Part shown: in pieces, positions 52,408 through 62,301 of the stretch
Layout of the letters: each line of letters starts with the position of its first letter
Numbering within the stretch: position 1 is the first letter of the stretch
Source of the DNA: Brotaphodocola catenula
Lineage (GTDB): Bacteria; Bacillota; Clostridia; Lachnospirales; Lachnospiraceae
Direction: 5' to 3'
Length of the DNA: 64,000 bases
NCBI GenBank assembly: GCA_020686985.1
Contig: JAJEPU010000019.1
Coordinates: forward strand, 1 to 64,000
Position numbers and translations under genes: made by a program
Notes under the pieces: generated by a model
Databases searched by the model: none
What the model was told of the DNA's origin: nothing
What the model saw: the letters and a program-made list of their open reading frames with translations, nothing else

Positions 52408-52965
52408 TCATATTTGCTCTTTCAAGAGGCGTACCACCCCGGCGCTCTCAAGAACCTTTCTCACCGTATAAAACAGAACGGAGTTGATCGGCCACATAAT
52501 TATATTTTTAAATGCACGCATCGGAAGCAATGCGAGAAATCCTTTTCCATAGAGCATGCTCAGGAAATACGTACTCATCAGCATGTTGCAGATCACACAG
52601 ACCGTCAGCTCTGCGATCAGCACGCGCGTCAGCGTCAATGGGCGCTTGTAGTAGAAACATCCGTAAATCAGTCCTGCGACAATCGCCACAAGTGTGAATC
52701 CCGGGAAAAATGCTCCTGTCGGCTTGATCAGAAATTTCACAATGTCCATCGTGCCACCGAAGACGGCTCCGGCAACCGGTCCAAAGAGACTGCACACAAA
52801 CTGATTGACGATCGTCGAAAAACCGATCTTGATGTAATCGCCGATCTGGATTGTGAAATATCCAAGAATCACGGACAATGCTCCAAACATCGCCATCGTC
52901 GTGATCGCACGAACGTGCTTGAGTTCCTGATGAGAACTGGTAAACAAGGAAATCATTTTACGCAT
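52408..52965 (-). CDS. folT: Folate ECF transporter substrate-binding subunit
   Basis: The 185-residue protein has about six helices and resembles the ECF S-component FolT: IQIGDYIKIGFSTIVNQFVC, FGPVAGAVFGGTMDIVKFLI and FFPGFTLVAIVAGLIYG. It would use the shared ECF ATPase/EcfT module, which is not in this window. The THF riboswitch in its leader is strong support for folate as ligand. ATG 52965 follows AAGGAGGT by 7 bases. Confidence 0.93.
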   Translation of the reverse strand: MRKMISLFTSSHQELKHVRAITTMAMFGALSVILGYFTIQIGDYIKIGFSTIVNQFVCSLFGPVAGAVFGGTMDIVKFLIKPTGAFFPGFTLVAIVAGLIYGCFYYKRPLTLTRVLIAELTVCVICNMLMSTYFLSMLYGKGFLALLPMRAFKNIIMWPINSVLFYTVRKVLESAGVVRLLKEQI

Positions 52966-52970
52966 AAAAA

Positions 52971-53010
52971 ATACCTCCTTTGCAGACCTCTCGAACTACA
53001 AAGGAGATAT
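52971..53010 (-). promoter_or_regulatory. Ribosome-site sequestering hairpin of folT
   Basis: On the minus strand ATATCTCCTTTG can pair with CAAAGGAGGTAT, which contains the ribosome site of folT, through 12 pairs including one G-U. An upstream GAGGATATAT next to the aptamer can compete for the same bases. This predicts control of translation rather than termination. Confidence 0.75.
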
Positions 53011-53032
53011 AAGATTGAAATATATCCTCTTC

Positions 53033-53140
53033 GCAGCGGGATGCGGACTGTGTACCGCAAAGAACTCCTTCGTTCTTTTTCGTCCTGCCGGCAACTCCCT
53101 GTCCGGCTGGCACTTAACGCACACAGACCTACTCTGCTTC
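53033..53140 (-). promoter_or_regulatory. Tetrahydrofolate riboswitch aptamer
   Basis: The minus strand shows the THF aptamer elements in order: AGAGTAGG, TGCGTTAAGTGCC, CAGGGA, GCCGGCAGGACGAA, then TTTGCGGTACACAGTCCGCAT. The family binds reduced folates and controls folate transport and synthesis genes. It directly precedes folT. Confidence 0.93.
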
Positions 53141-53265
53141 TCTTATTTATTTTTGTTTTATTTTATCACAAATTTTCCCTTTGTAAAGCATTTTTTTGCA
53201 TGCAAGACGATTTATTTTGACGATGTTACTTGTACACGAAACTTGCAGACTGACTTGCAGCGCAA

Positions 53266-54621
53266 CTACTTTTCCTGCTTTTCAAGAATCTGACTCTCCG
53301 TCTTTCTCATGATATAGAAGAAATATGGGATCAGCGGAATCAGCGCTGCAATCCACGCTGCCGGATCAGAGGCACAGGTCTCGACAAAACCGTAGCCGAG
53401 TCTTGCAACGACCATGACAACAAGTGATCTCGCTCCAAGCTCAAACACACCGCCCATCATCGGCACAAAGCCATGACCGAGTCCCTGAAGCGCATTTCGG
53501 TACAGGAAAATACTTCCGAGGAACGGATAGCACCACGAAACCGTGCGGAAATACGATCTCGCCGCCTCCGTCACTTCCGTCTGACTTCCATCGATGAAGA
53601 TGTGGATCAGCGGATCTCCAAAGAAATGGATGATCAGGATCATAAGCACCGCACTGATCAGAATCATAATCTGCGTGTCCCGAACGCCCTGCTTGATGCG
53701 GTCAAATTTACCTGCTCCCCAGTTCTGTCCCACATACGTTGCCGTCGTTGCTCCGAATGCGATAAAGATTGAGGTGACAAGGTTCTGGAGCTTTCCTGCC
53801 GCCGCAAATCCCGCAATATAAGTAGATCCGTAGCTGTTGACTGCACCCTGCACAATGATCGTTCCGAGTGCTGTGATCGAAAACTGAAGTGCCATCGGAA
53901 TACCGATTCCCATGAGTTCTGCCATCATCGGGAAATCCAGACGGAAATCCTCTGCCGAGAGTTTCAAAATATGGAACTTGCGGATGATATATACCAGACA
54001 GCAAAGCGCCGAAACGCCCTGCGCAATCACGGTTGCCCACGCACAGCCCTCAACGCCGATATGAAGTTTGATTACAAAAACCACATCGAGAATCGCATTG
54101 AGGACAGCGGAGATAATCAGAAAATAAAGTGGCGACTTGCTGTCTCCAAGTGCACGAAGCACCGCTGCGAGCGCATTGTAGGCAGCCGTCACGAAAAGTC
54201 CCGCATAGATGATCGACAGATACGATGCTGTCTGGTCGATAATCTCATCCGGGCTGTTCATCAATCTCAAAACCGGGTAGTTAAATGTCAGAAGCGCCAG
54301 CGTCATCACGACAACAAACGCCACACAGAGTTCAATCGAAACGGCTACATAGTGACGCATCCTCTTATAATCCTTTGCACCGAAACTCTGCGCCACCATG
54401 ATCGCAAATCCGCTCGTGAGTCCATTGAGCCATCCGATCACCAAAAAGTTGAGTGAAGTCGTGCTTCCGATTGCTGCAAGCGCATTTACACCGATGTAAC
54501 GTCCGGCGACAACGGCATCTACCAGATTATAAAACTGCTGAAAAATATTCCCCAGATACGCGGGAATCATAAAAGCAAGGATCAGCCGTACCGGACTTCC
54601 CTTTGTCATATCATTTGTCAT
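53266..54621 (-). CDS. MATE-family efflux transporter
   Basis: The 451-residue protein has twelve helices in two repeats. LIGWLNGLTSGFAIMVAQSF, VAGRYIGVNALAAIG and QALQ-like RNALQGLGHGFVPMMGG fit the DinF/NorM-type MATE family. It probably exports cationic drugs with Na+ or H+. The substrate cannot be read. It is a single gene between folT and the YgjP-like gene. Confidence 0.93.
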   Translation of the reverse strand: MTNDMTKGSPVRLILAFMIPAYLGNIFQQFYNLVDAVVAGRYIGVNALAAIGSTTSLNFLVIGWLNGLTSGFAIMVAQSFGAKDYKRMRHYVAVSIELCVAFVVVMTLALLTFNYPVLRLMNSPDEIIDQTASYLSIIYAGLFVTAAYNALAAVLRALGDSKSPLYFLIISAVLNAILDVVFVIKLHIGVEGCAWATVIAQGVSALCCLVYIIRKFHILKLSAEDFRLDFPMMAELMGIGIPMALQFSITALGTIIVQGAVNSYGSTYIAGFAAAGKLQNLVTSIFIAFGATTATYVGQNWGAGKFDRIKQGVRDTQIMILISAVLMILIIHFFGDPLIHIFIDGSQTEVTEAARSYFRTVSWCYPFLGSIFLYRNALQGLGHGFVPMMGGVFELGARSLVVMVVARLGYGFVETCASDPAAWIAALIPLIPYFFYIMRKTESQILEKQEK

Positions 54622-54714
54622 AAAACCTTTTTACCTGTCTTTCTATCCTGTTCTTTTTATCCTGTCTGTCTTTCCACTCAGTTTTTTGTTTTTCCCCAAG
54701 ATAAATGGCCTTTT

Positions 54715-55299
54715 TCAGCGCTCAAGAAGTGCCAGTCCGTTCTCCTTTAACCATTCCTTGCCCTTCTCGTATTCCGGAAGCACCCGCTTGACTTCTGCCC
54801 AAAACCTTGCGGAGTGGTTCATCTCAAGCCGATGACAGAGCTCGTGCACAACAATATAGTCGAGCACTTCCTCCGGTGCAAGAATCAAACGCCAGCAGAA
54901 ATTCAAGTTGCCCTGATAACTGCAACTTCCCCAGCGCGACTTCGTATCCTTGATCGTGATTTTTCCGTAATCCACTCCGACCTGCTCTGCAAATAATGCA
55001 ACTCTCTTCGGGATTTTTTCTTTTGCAAGACGGCGAAACTCCCGCTCACTCTCGGGGGTAATCTTCGGAAACTGCTCCTGCTTTTTCTCACATTCTCTCT
55101 TCTGCGCGAGAAATTCTGCTCGTTTCTCCTCAATCCACTCTCTGCGATCCCGAATCAGATCATCGATCTCTGCCTTCTCGCAATCTCTCGGTGCTCTTAC
55201 GGTAACATCGCCATCCAAAGTAATCTGGATGGCGATCGTCTTCCTGGATGTTCGGATCAAATCATATCCGCCCCAGGTCTTCTCTGTCTGCTTTTTCAT
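54715..55299 (-). CDS. YgjP-like zinc metalloprotein (DUF45)
   Basis: The 194-residue protein has the zinc signature VHELCHRLEMNHSARFW with HELCH and the downstream catalytic His, and the preceding SRWGSCSYQGNLNFCWRLIL typical of the YgjP/M48-related family. A helical region rich in Lys and Glu lies at residues 45-85. It is probably a metallopeptidase-like cytoplasmic protein of unknown substrate; related genes occur near restriction systems, but none is seen here. Confidence 0.87.
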   Translation of the reverse strand: MKKQTEKTWGGYDLIRTSRKTIAIQITLDGDVTVRAPRDCEKAEIDDLIRDRREWIEEKRAEFLAQKRECEKKQEQFPKITPESEREFRRLAKEKIPKRVALFAEQVGVDYGKITIKDTKSRWGSCSYQGNLNFCWRLILAPEEVLDYIVVHELCHRLEMNHSARFWAEVKRVLPEYEKGKEWLKENGLALLER

Positions 55300-55380
55300 A
55301 TCAAAACCCTAATTATGACTACCTACTATCTGTCAAATCCAAACTCTGATTCTCACATTCTCGGAAATTTGGCGCATGTT

Positions 55381-56682
55381 TTAGTTCTCGCGCATGCGTG
55401 TGATGATGGCATTTGCTCTCTCGTAAAGCTCCTCCGGATCAACGCCGATCGAGAACTCACCGTTCTCATACAGGATCTTACCATTTACCATCGTCAGCCT
55501 CACATTCTGCTTGCTTCCGCTGTACACAAGGTTCTTTGCGATATTGTTGAGCGGTTGCATGTTCGGCTGGTGGAGATCAATCATGATCAAATCAGCAAGC
55601 TTGCCCTCTGCAAGGCAGTCACAGTCCGTAAGACCCATCGCATACGCACCGCCGGAGACTGCCATCTTGAGCACCTCATCTGCCGGAACCGCCCCTGCAT
55701 CCTTCTCACGCAGTTTGCCAAGTCCTGTCACAAGGAACATCTCGCGGAACATATCGAGACAGTTGTTGCTCGCCGGTCCGTCCGTTCCGATTGCGAGGCA
55801 GATATTCTTTTTCAGCATCTCGGAGATCGGCGCAATTCCGCTCGCAAGTTTCGTATTTGATCCCGGGTTTGTCACAGCAATCAGATGTTTCTTTGCAAAA
55901 ATATCGAGATCCTCCTCACTCATCCAGACGCAGTGGTAACCGCCACCGCCGTACTCAAACATGCCGAGAGAATCAAGAAACGTCGTCGGGGTCATGCCAT
56001 AACGTCCGACGCACTGAGCCACCTCCGACTCCGTCTCGGAATTGTGCATGAAGACCGGAGCCTTATACTTCTGGGAGAGGTTTGCAACGCCCTCAAGCAG
56101 CTTTTTCGAGGTCGTATACTCCGCGTGGAAACCGAGGCTGTACTTAATCAGCTCATCGTAGTTGTTGTAAGTCTGATACTCCTCCTCCATCGCGGAGAGA
56201 GAAGAAGAAAAATCATTGAGACTGCTGACAATCACGGTTCTGAACCCACTGTCGACCGATGCCTTTGCAATCATCTCCGGGTGGAAATACATATCAAAGT
56301 TTGCGGTGATTCCACTTGTCAGATACTCGAGAATTGCAAGACGGCTCAGCCAGTAGATATCCTCTCCCTGAAGTTTTGCCTCCATCGGGAAGATCTGCTT
56401 GTTCAGCCAGTCGAGAAGTGGCATATCATCTGCGTAGGAGCGCAGAAACGTCATCGCAGAGTGCGTGTGCGCATTCTTAAATCCCGGCATGATCAGGTTG
56501 CCCTTTGCATCAATCTCACGATCCCAGATCGGCTGTTCCAAAATCTTTACAGAATCCGCACCACTGACATTGACCGGTCCGACATGGGTGATTCGGTTTC
56601 CCTCCACCCAGACTTCTCCTTCCAGAATCTCCGTATTCTGATTCATCGTCAGAATTCTCGCATTATAAAAACGAATGTTCAT
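55381..56682 (-). CDS. Amidohydrolase, SAH/MTA deaminase-like
   Basis: The 433-residue enzyme is a TrzN/MtaD-type amidohydrolase. Metal ligands are in FKNAHTHSAMTFLRSYADD, HAEYTT, HNSETESEV and GTDGPASNN. Such enzymes deaminate 5'-methylthioadenosine, S-adenosylhomocysteine or related nucleosides. It lies downstream of a BMP-type nucleoside ABC importer and near mtnA, which favours nucleoside salvage. ATG 56682 follows GGAGGG by 8 bases. Confidence 0.88.
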   Translation of the reverse strand: MNIRFYNARILTMNQNTEILEGEVWVEGNRITHVGPVNVSGADSVKILEQPIWDREIDAKGNLIMPGFKNAHTHSAMTFLRSYADDMPLLDWLNKQIFPMEAKLQGEDIYWLSRLAILEYLTSGITANFDMYFHPEMIAKASVDSGFRTVIVSSLNDFSSSLSAMEEEYQTYNNYDELIKYSLGFHAEYTTSKKLLEGVANLSQKYKAPVFMHNSETESEVAQCVGRYGMTPTTFLDSLGMFEYGGGGYHCVWMSEEDLDIFAKKHLIAVTNPGSNTKLASGIAPISEMLKKNICLAIGTDGPASNNCLDMFREMFLVTGLGKLREKDAGAVPADEVLKMAVSGGAYAMGLTDCDCLAEGKLADLIMIDLHQPNMQPLNNIAKNLVYSGSKQNVRLTMVNGKILYENGEFSIGVDPEELYERANAIITRMREN

Positions 56683-56787
56683 CTGTGATCCCTCCTTTTC
56701 TCCTTTTCCATTTTTTCTTTTTTCTTTCTTTTTCAGCTCTATTTCTCTTTCCCAGTCTGATTTCTCTATGTGTTCCAAAAAGAGTTC

Positions 56788-57747
56788 TTATCGCTTGCCC
56801 TTATCGTAGATCTCACCGAGCGCACGCGGGGAACGATTGTACTTCGAGAAGAAAATCAGAAGCAGAAGCGTCACAACATACGGAAGCGTCATCACGAGAT
56901 CCGAGTAACTGCTCGGCATCTGAAGCTTCTGCACAAGGAAATATCCGCCGGAACGCGCAAATCCAAACAGCAGGCAGGAGCCGAGTGTCGGAAGAATTGT
57001 CCAGTTTCCGAAGATCAGCGCTGCAATCGCCAGATATCCGTAGCCGACATAGATGCTCGAGGAGAAGTTTGCGGAGATCGAGTACGCAAAGCTGATTCCC
57101 GCAAGACCGGAAAGACCGCCGGACACCATAACGGCAATCAGGCGAACCTTTGCCACGTCGACACCGGCTGCATCAACTGCATGCGGGTTGTCACCACAGG
57201 CGCGAAGATTCATGCCGTAAGGAGTCTTATACATCACATACCATGCGATAATTGCCACAACGACAATGATGATCTCAAACGGATAAATATCCTTAAAGAC
57301 TGCACCCAGCACCGGAATCTGGGAAAGTCCCGGGAGCGTCCACTTCGCAGACACGCCGAGCACAAACTTATCAGAAGCTGCGCCAAAGACACTGCGGTTG
57401 ATATACTTCGTTAAGAAAGCCGTCAGCGCGGATGCCAAAATGTTGATAACGACACCGCTGATGACTTGGTTTGCCTTAAAGCGAATGCACAGAAGTGCGT
57501 GAAGCAGGGAGTAGAGGGTTCCTCCAATCACGGCAAACAAGAGTGCGACATAGTAAGGCACCTGAGAATTTCCCGAAAAATTTCCTGCAATGCTCACAGC
57601 GACAAGCGCACCGAAGAATGCGCCCACACCCTGAAGTCCCTCGAGCGCAAGGTTTGTGATACCGCTCTTCTCACTGTAAATACCGCCGATCGCCATAATA
57701 AACAACGGCAGAGAAAAAGAAAGTCCGTCTATGATAATTCGTTCCAT
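56788..57747 (-). CDS. Nucleoside ABC importer permease 2
   Basis: The 319-residue permease has about nine helices and resembles NupQ/YufQ of BMP-family importers. GIYSEKSGITNLALEGLQGV near the start and YGMNLRACGDNPHAVDAAGV are typical of the branched-chain-like permease fold. Its start overlaps the stop of the first permease by one base. Confidence 0.92.
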   Translation of the reverse strand: MERIIIDGLSFSLPLFIMAIGGIYSEKSGITNLALEGLQGVGAFFGALVAVSIAGNFSGNSQVPYYVALLFAVIGGTLYSLLHALLCIRFKANQVISGVVINILASALTAFLTKYINRSVFGAASDKFVLGVSAKWTLPGLSQIPVLGAVFKDIYPFEIIIVVVAIIAWYVMYKTPYGMNLRACGDNPHAVDAAGVDVAKVRLIAVMVSGGLSGLAGISFAYSISANFSSSIYVGYGYLAIAALIFGNWTILPTLGSCLLFGFARSGGYFLVQKLQMPSSYSDLVMTLPYVVTLLLLIFFSKYNRSPRALGEIYDKGKR

Positions 57748-58895
57748 TAGCGGTTCCCCCTTTCTTCGCTTTCCTTGAGTTCCTCTTTCATACTCTTGAC
57801 CTTATAACGAATGAATGCACCGCACGCGGAGAACAGAAGGATCACACCGGTGATAACAGATGCAATCTCCGATTCGAGTCCGGACGCAGAGTTCATGTAG
57901 GTACTTCCCTTGCTGATTACCGTGATCAGGAAGGAGGAAAAAATGATACCGATCGGATTTGAGTTTGCAAGCAGGGAAACTGCGATTGAATCAAATCCTG
58001 TGCTTGCAAGCACCTTCGGCTGAATCGAGCCAAAGTATCCGAGATAGTAGGTCACACCGGCAAGACCGGCAAGTGCACCCGACACGACAAATGCCATAAC
58101 CATACTGCGTCCAACCTTGATCCCCGCATACTTTGCAGCATTTCGGCTTGTTCCGACACTCTTGAGCTCATAGCCGAATGTCGTGCGGTCAAGCAGGAAC
58201 TTTACTGCGATCGCAATGATGATCGCGAGGACGATTCCAAGCGGAATATCCATCTTGAGATCTCCGACTGTCGTATCCATCAGCGTCAGTCTCGATGCCT
58301 TTGAGACCGGATTCGACTGACGGGATACCGGGTTGACATAGTAGGTATTGATAAAGAAACTGATTACATACTGTGCAATGTAATTGATCATAATCGAGGA
58401 CACAACCTCGTTGATGTTAAACTTCTCTTTCATCCATCCGATCAGTGCACCGACAAGCGCACCTGAGATAATTCCACAGATCAGAACGAGCGGTTTTGCA
58501 ACCGGAGCCGGAAGATCGCTATAACCGACAAGCAGAGTTGTCACAAAACCGGCAACCAGCATCTGACCGGAGACACCGATATTAAACAGACCGGCACGCA
58601 GGGCAACTGCGACTGCGAGAGAAGCAAAAAGCATCGGCGTCCACGCGTTCATGAAGCTCATGAAATCCGTCAGCATGCTCTTATGACCTGCATACGTCGC
58701 CTTCGGCAGAATACCGGAACCCTGAAGCAGGTTCTGGTAAGCCACAAGCGGGTTCTTTCCGAGTGCGAAAATCACGACCGCACCGGCGAGAAGGCTCAGC
58801 ACAATAGCAAACAGCGGAATCGAAACCGCCTGATAGCGCTCATTTCCGAGAAGGCGGACGAATCCTTTTTTGATTGTATGATTATTTTTCTGCAT
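57747..58895 (-). CDS. Nucleoside ABC importer permease 1
   Basis: The 382-residue permease resembles NupP/YufP. ALRAGLFNIGVSGQMLVAGF and GYELKSVGTSRNAAKYAGIK are family segments, and VVSSIMINYIAQYVI lies in the core. It overlaps the ATPase gene by 14 bases. It pairs with the other permease as a heterodimer. Confidence 0.92.
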   Translation of the reverse strand: MQKNNHTIKKGFVRLLGNERYQAVSIPLFAIVLSLLAGAVVIFALGKNPLVAYQNLLQGSGILPKATYAGHKSMLTDFMSFMNAWTPMLFASLAVAVALRAGLFNIGVSGQMLVAGFVTTLLVGYSDLPAPVAKPLVLICGIISGALVGALIGWMKEKFNINEVVSSIMINYIAQYVISFFINTYYVNPVSRQSNPVSKASRLTLMDTTVGDLKMDIPLGIVLAIIIAIAVKFLLDRTTFGYELKSVGTSRNAAKYAGIKVGRSMVMAFVVSGALAGLAGVTYYLGYFGSIQPKVLASTGFDSIAVSLLANSNPIGIIFSSFLITVISKGSTYMNSASGLESEIASVITGVILLFSACGAFIRYKVKSMKEELKESEERGNR

Positions 58896-60423
58896 CCGCT
58901 TTTACCCCCATCATAAATTCTCCGACCTGATTCGTCGTCAGTGTCTTGGCGTCTGCAATCTTCTGAATCTGACCGTTGTAGATGACACCGATCGTGTCGG
59001 CACAGTCCATGATCTCATCAAGTTCGAGAGAAATCAGAAGAATCGCCTTGCCCGCATCACGCTCCTGAATGATCTGGCGGTGAATGTTCTCAATCGCACC
59101 GATATCGAGACCTCGCGTCGGCTGTACAAAGATCATCAGCGGGGATTTCAGCTCGATCTCACGACCGATGATCGCCTTCTGCTGGTTTCCTCCACTCATC
59201 GAGCGCACAATCGTCTTGATGCCCTGACCACTTCTGATATCATAGCGGTCGATCAGTTCCTTTCCGTACTCATCAAACGCGCTCTGATTCAACACCCCAT
59301 GATGAGAGAACGGCTCCTTGAAATAAGTCTTTAATGCTAGATTTTCCTCAAGCGTAAAGTCGAGGACAAGACCGTAGCTCTGGCGATCCTCCGGGATGTA
59401 GGAAATACCCTGAAGGGTTCTCTTTCGGATGCTCTCATGCGTGATGTCGACGCCGTTTAAAATGATCTGTCCTTCGGCTGCCTCCGCAAGTCCCGCAATC
59501 GCATCAGCGACCTCGATCTGACCGTTTCCGGATACACCGGCGATCGCAAAGATCTCACCGCCATGAATCGAGAACGAGACGTTCTTCACAACATCGAAAT
59601 GATCCTGGTTGCGCACCGTGAGGTTCTTGACCTCAAGCACAGTCTCGCGGAAGTTTGCCGGCTTCTTCTCAACCTGGAAACTAACCTCACGACCGACCAT
59701 CTTGTTCGCCATCGTCTTCGTCGAGGTCGTCGCCACATCGAGCACATCGATCAGACGACCTCGGTTCAGAATCGCACAGCGGTCTGCAACCTGCTTGATC
59801 TCCTCGAGCTTGTGCGTGATCAGAATGATCGTTTTTCCGCCGTCACGCAGTCCCTTGATGATCTTTAAGAGGAACTCGATCTCCTGAGGAGTCAGCACTG
59901 CCGTCGGCTCATCAAAGATCAGAATCTCCGCCTCACGGTAGAGCATTTTCAGAATCTCCACTCTCTGCTGAATCGAGACATTGATGTCCTCGATCACATC
60001 GGTCGGATTGACCTCAAGACCATACTGCTTTGACAGCTCGGCGACTTTCCTGTCCGCCTTCTTTAAGTCCACCCACGGCAGGAAACCAAACTTTTTATCC
60101 TTGTTCTCCAATCCGAGAATGATATTCTCCGTGATCGTGTAGTTGGACACCAGCTTGAAGTGCTGATGCACCATACCGATATTCAGTTTCGTCGCATAGC
60201 TCGGAGAGGTGATGTTCTCCTTCTTTCCGCGGATCCAGATCTCGCCCTCATCCGGCTCATACATGCCGAACAACATACTCATCAGCGTGGATTTTCCCGC
60301 TCCATTCTCTCCCAGAAGAGCAAAAATTTCTCCCTTTTTGATCTGCAACGTCACATCCTGATTCGCCACAATGCCGGGAAAACGTTTGGTGATGTGCTTC
60401 ATCTCAATGATGTACTCCGACAT
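58882..60423 (-). CDS. Nucleoside ABC importer ATPase, double domain
   Basis: The 513-residue ATPase has two ABC domains. The first has GENGAGKST and the signature NVSIQQRVEILKML; Walker B ILIFDEPTAVL follows. The second has a degenerate AGVSGNGQ P-loop and SMSGGNQQKAIIGREI. This matches NupO/YufO-type ATPases. It is the first gene of the three-gene importer segment, separated from the binding-protein gene by a terminator. Confidence 0.94.
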   Translation of the reverse strand: MSEYIIEMKHITKRFPGIVANQDVTLQIKKGEIFALLGENGAGKSTLMSMLFGMYEPDEGEIWIRGKKENITSPSYATKLNIGMVHQHFKLVSNYTITENIILGLENKDKKFGFLPWVDLKKADRKVAELSKQYGLEVNPTDVIEDINVSIQQRVEILKMLYREAEILIFDEPTAVLTPQEIEFLLKIIKGLRDGGKTIILITHKLEEIKQVADRCAILNRGRLIDVLDVATTSTKTMANKMVGREVSFQVEKKPANFRETVLEVKNLTVRNQDHFDVVKNVSFSIHGGEIFAIAGVSGNGQIEVADAIAGLAEAAEGQIILNGVDITHESIRKRTLQGISYIPEDRQSYGLVLDFTLEENLALKTYFKEPFSHHGVLNQSAFDEYGKELIDRYDIRSGQGIKTIVRSMSGGNQQKAIIGREIELKSPLMIFVQPTRGLDIGAIENIHRQIIQERDAGKAILLISLELDEIMDCADTIGVIYNGQIQKIADAKTLTTNQVGEFMMGVKADAEK

Positions 60424-60774
60424 AAACCGACCTCCTTATCTCCATTTTCTTGTTCCCTTTTGAATACCCAGATTTCTGATTTCCCGCTTGATTTTCATTT
60501 TTCTTTTTCACGTTTCGTTTTTTCATTTTCCTGTAAACGCATAGGTGTCGCAAGCCAGCACCTCTGCTGTCATGCGACACTTATCTGCAACCTGCATCTG
60601 AGGCATTCAAAAAGGCCGGCTTCTATGAGTCCTGATCAGGGACCCATAAAGCCGGAACCCTTATTGTTCTGTTGAGACAGTCTTTCTTATCCAGTCTCTT
60701 CTCAACTCAAATCTCTTATCCAGATCTCCGAATTTCATCTTTCACCCGAAATTCACTCGAAACTTATCCGAAAT
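60424..60774. other. Gap between binding-protein and ATPase genes
   Basis: It holds a terminator at 60609-60654 and a second hairpin at 60543-60582 (AGGTGTCGCA/GCGACACTT). Partial termination here would keep the lipoprotein in excess of the membrane complex. No gene is seen. Confidence 0.6.
60609..60654 (-). terminator. Terminator after BMP lipoprotein gene
   Basis: On the minus strand CCGGCTT and AAGCCGG, with ATG..GTCC and GGAC..CAT pairing inside, are followed by CCTTTTTG. It lies about 120 bases after the lipoprotein stop. Confidence 0.82.
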
Positions 60775-61983
60775 TTACTTTAAACCAGTAAAGTCCTCCG
60801 GAGTCTCACCGTTGAAATTAGATGCCGGAACGATAGTTCCGTCCTTCACGAGCTCATAAGCCTCATCGAGCTTGCTGATTGTATCCTCAGACATCTGATT
60901 TCTGCCCTCTGCCTTTACAAAACCGGTAGAATCGGTATCTGCACCCAGAACCACGTTCTCACCCTTGAAAGAGCCATCCTTAACTGCATTGAGCTGTTTC
61001 TCTACGTTCATGCTCATAACCTTCAGAACAGAGGTCAGGATTACGTTGTCAGAACCATTTGCACCGTCATCGTACTGGTCTACGTCACAGCCGATTACCT
61101 TCACGCCGGTTGCTTCCTTTGCTGCGGTGAAGACACCGTTTCCGGAACCACCTGCTGCAACAAAGATTGTGTCAACGCCCTCATCGATCAGAGCCTTGCC
61201 GACTACCTTACCGGTTGCCTCATCTGCGAAGCTGCCTACATAGTTACCGCCAACATTTGCGCCAGTCACATCAGTACCTGCGTAGGACGGAAGCTCTACA
61301 ACCTCAGCGCCAGCCTCAAACTTCTCGTTTGCGTAGTTGACACCAGACTCAAATCCGAACTGATAGTTTACGTTGGACGGATATGCGATACCGTTTACAA
61401 CTGCAACCTTCTTGGACTGAGACTCAAGTGCTGCTGCCATACCTGCGAAGAAGCCACCCTCCTGCTCCTTGAAGGTCATTGCGTAGATGTTGTCACAGCT
61501 AACCTCATTGCCCTCTGCGTCAGACGGATTAGAGTCAACCAGAATGAAATCTACATCCGGGTTGTCCTCTGCAAGGGTACCGATTCCTGCGAACTGGTAA
61601 CCACAGCATACGATAACATCGTAATCTGCAACGATATCTGCAACTGCCTGAAGAGCTGCTGCGGTATCACCGGTCTCCTCGCGAACCGGGGTAACGGTTG
61701 CGGACGGATTCTCCTCGATAAATGCCAGAACACCGTTGTAGTTATCCTGGTTGAAAGAACCGTCATCTACACCGGACGGACTGCTGACAATCGCAATCTT
61801 CAGCGCATCGCCACCTGCCTCAGAGCCACCCTCTGCCTTGCTCTCGCCCTCTGCACTTGCAGTGGTCTCATCCTTTGCCGGTGCTGTGGTCTCTGCGGAA
61901 CCACCATTGCTACCGCCACATCCGGTTAAAAGCGTACTAGCTACTACTGCTGTGCTCAGCGCTATACTCAGAACTTTTTTCAT
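60775..61983 (-). CDS. BMP-family nucleoside-binding lipoprotein
   Basis: The 402-residue protein has a lipoprotein signal ending LLTGC at residues 18-22, a Glu/Ala-rich linker to about residue 50, and a BMP (PnrA-like) binding domain: GVDDGSFNQDNYNGVLAF, VICCGYQFAGI, GGSGNGVFTAAKEATG and GCDVDQYDDG. PnrA-like proteins bind purine nucleosides. It would feed the ABC permeases encoded downstream. Confidence 0.94.
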   Translation of the reverse strand: MKKVLSIALSTAVVASTLLTGCGGSNGGSAETTAPAKDETTASAEGESKAEGGSEAGGDALKIAIVSSPSGVDDGSFNQDNYNGVLAFIEENPSATVTPVREETGDTAAALQAVADIVADYDVIVCCGYQFAGIGTLAEDNPDVDFILVDSNPSDAEGNEVSCDNIYAMTFKEQEGGFFAGMAAALESQSKKVAVVNGIAYPSNVNYQFGFESGVNYANEKFEAGAEVVELPSYAGTDVTGANVGGNYVGSFADEATGKVVGKALIDEGVDTIFVAAGGSGNGVFTAAKEATGVKVIGCDVDQYDDGANGSDNVILTSVLKVMSMNVEKQLNAVKDGSFKGENVVLGADTDSTGFVKAEGRNQMSEDTISKLDEAYELVKDGTIVPASNFNGETPEDFTGLK

Positions 61984-62301
61984 AATCTGATTCTCCTTTT
62001 TTATTGTTCTCTCTGCACCTGTTTTCTATGATCCTCATCTCGATACAGACCGCACTTTTCAGTCCGTCTCCGAACCGTTTCCCCTATCTTTTCACGCACG
62101 AAATCCACATCTTTTTGAGAACTAAAAAATGGTTACATGTATATTTTTACTACAAATCACGGCGAATATCAACCAATTCTTCTAAACTTCTTCTTTTTTC
62201 CTCATTATTTATTATTTTTTTTAATGAATGTTTTCATTTTTTTCAAATCAATCCCACTATGAACCTCAGGGTTTTATCATTCTCCGAATCGACTTAAATT
62301 T
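61984..62301 (-). other. Leader of the nucleoside importer operon
   Basis: No gene is seen. A possible minus-strand promoter is TTGATA with TAAAAA 17 bases on, near 62140-62170, leaving a leader of about 150 bases. No purine riboswitch consensus was found by eye. Confidence 0.4.
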
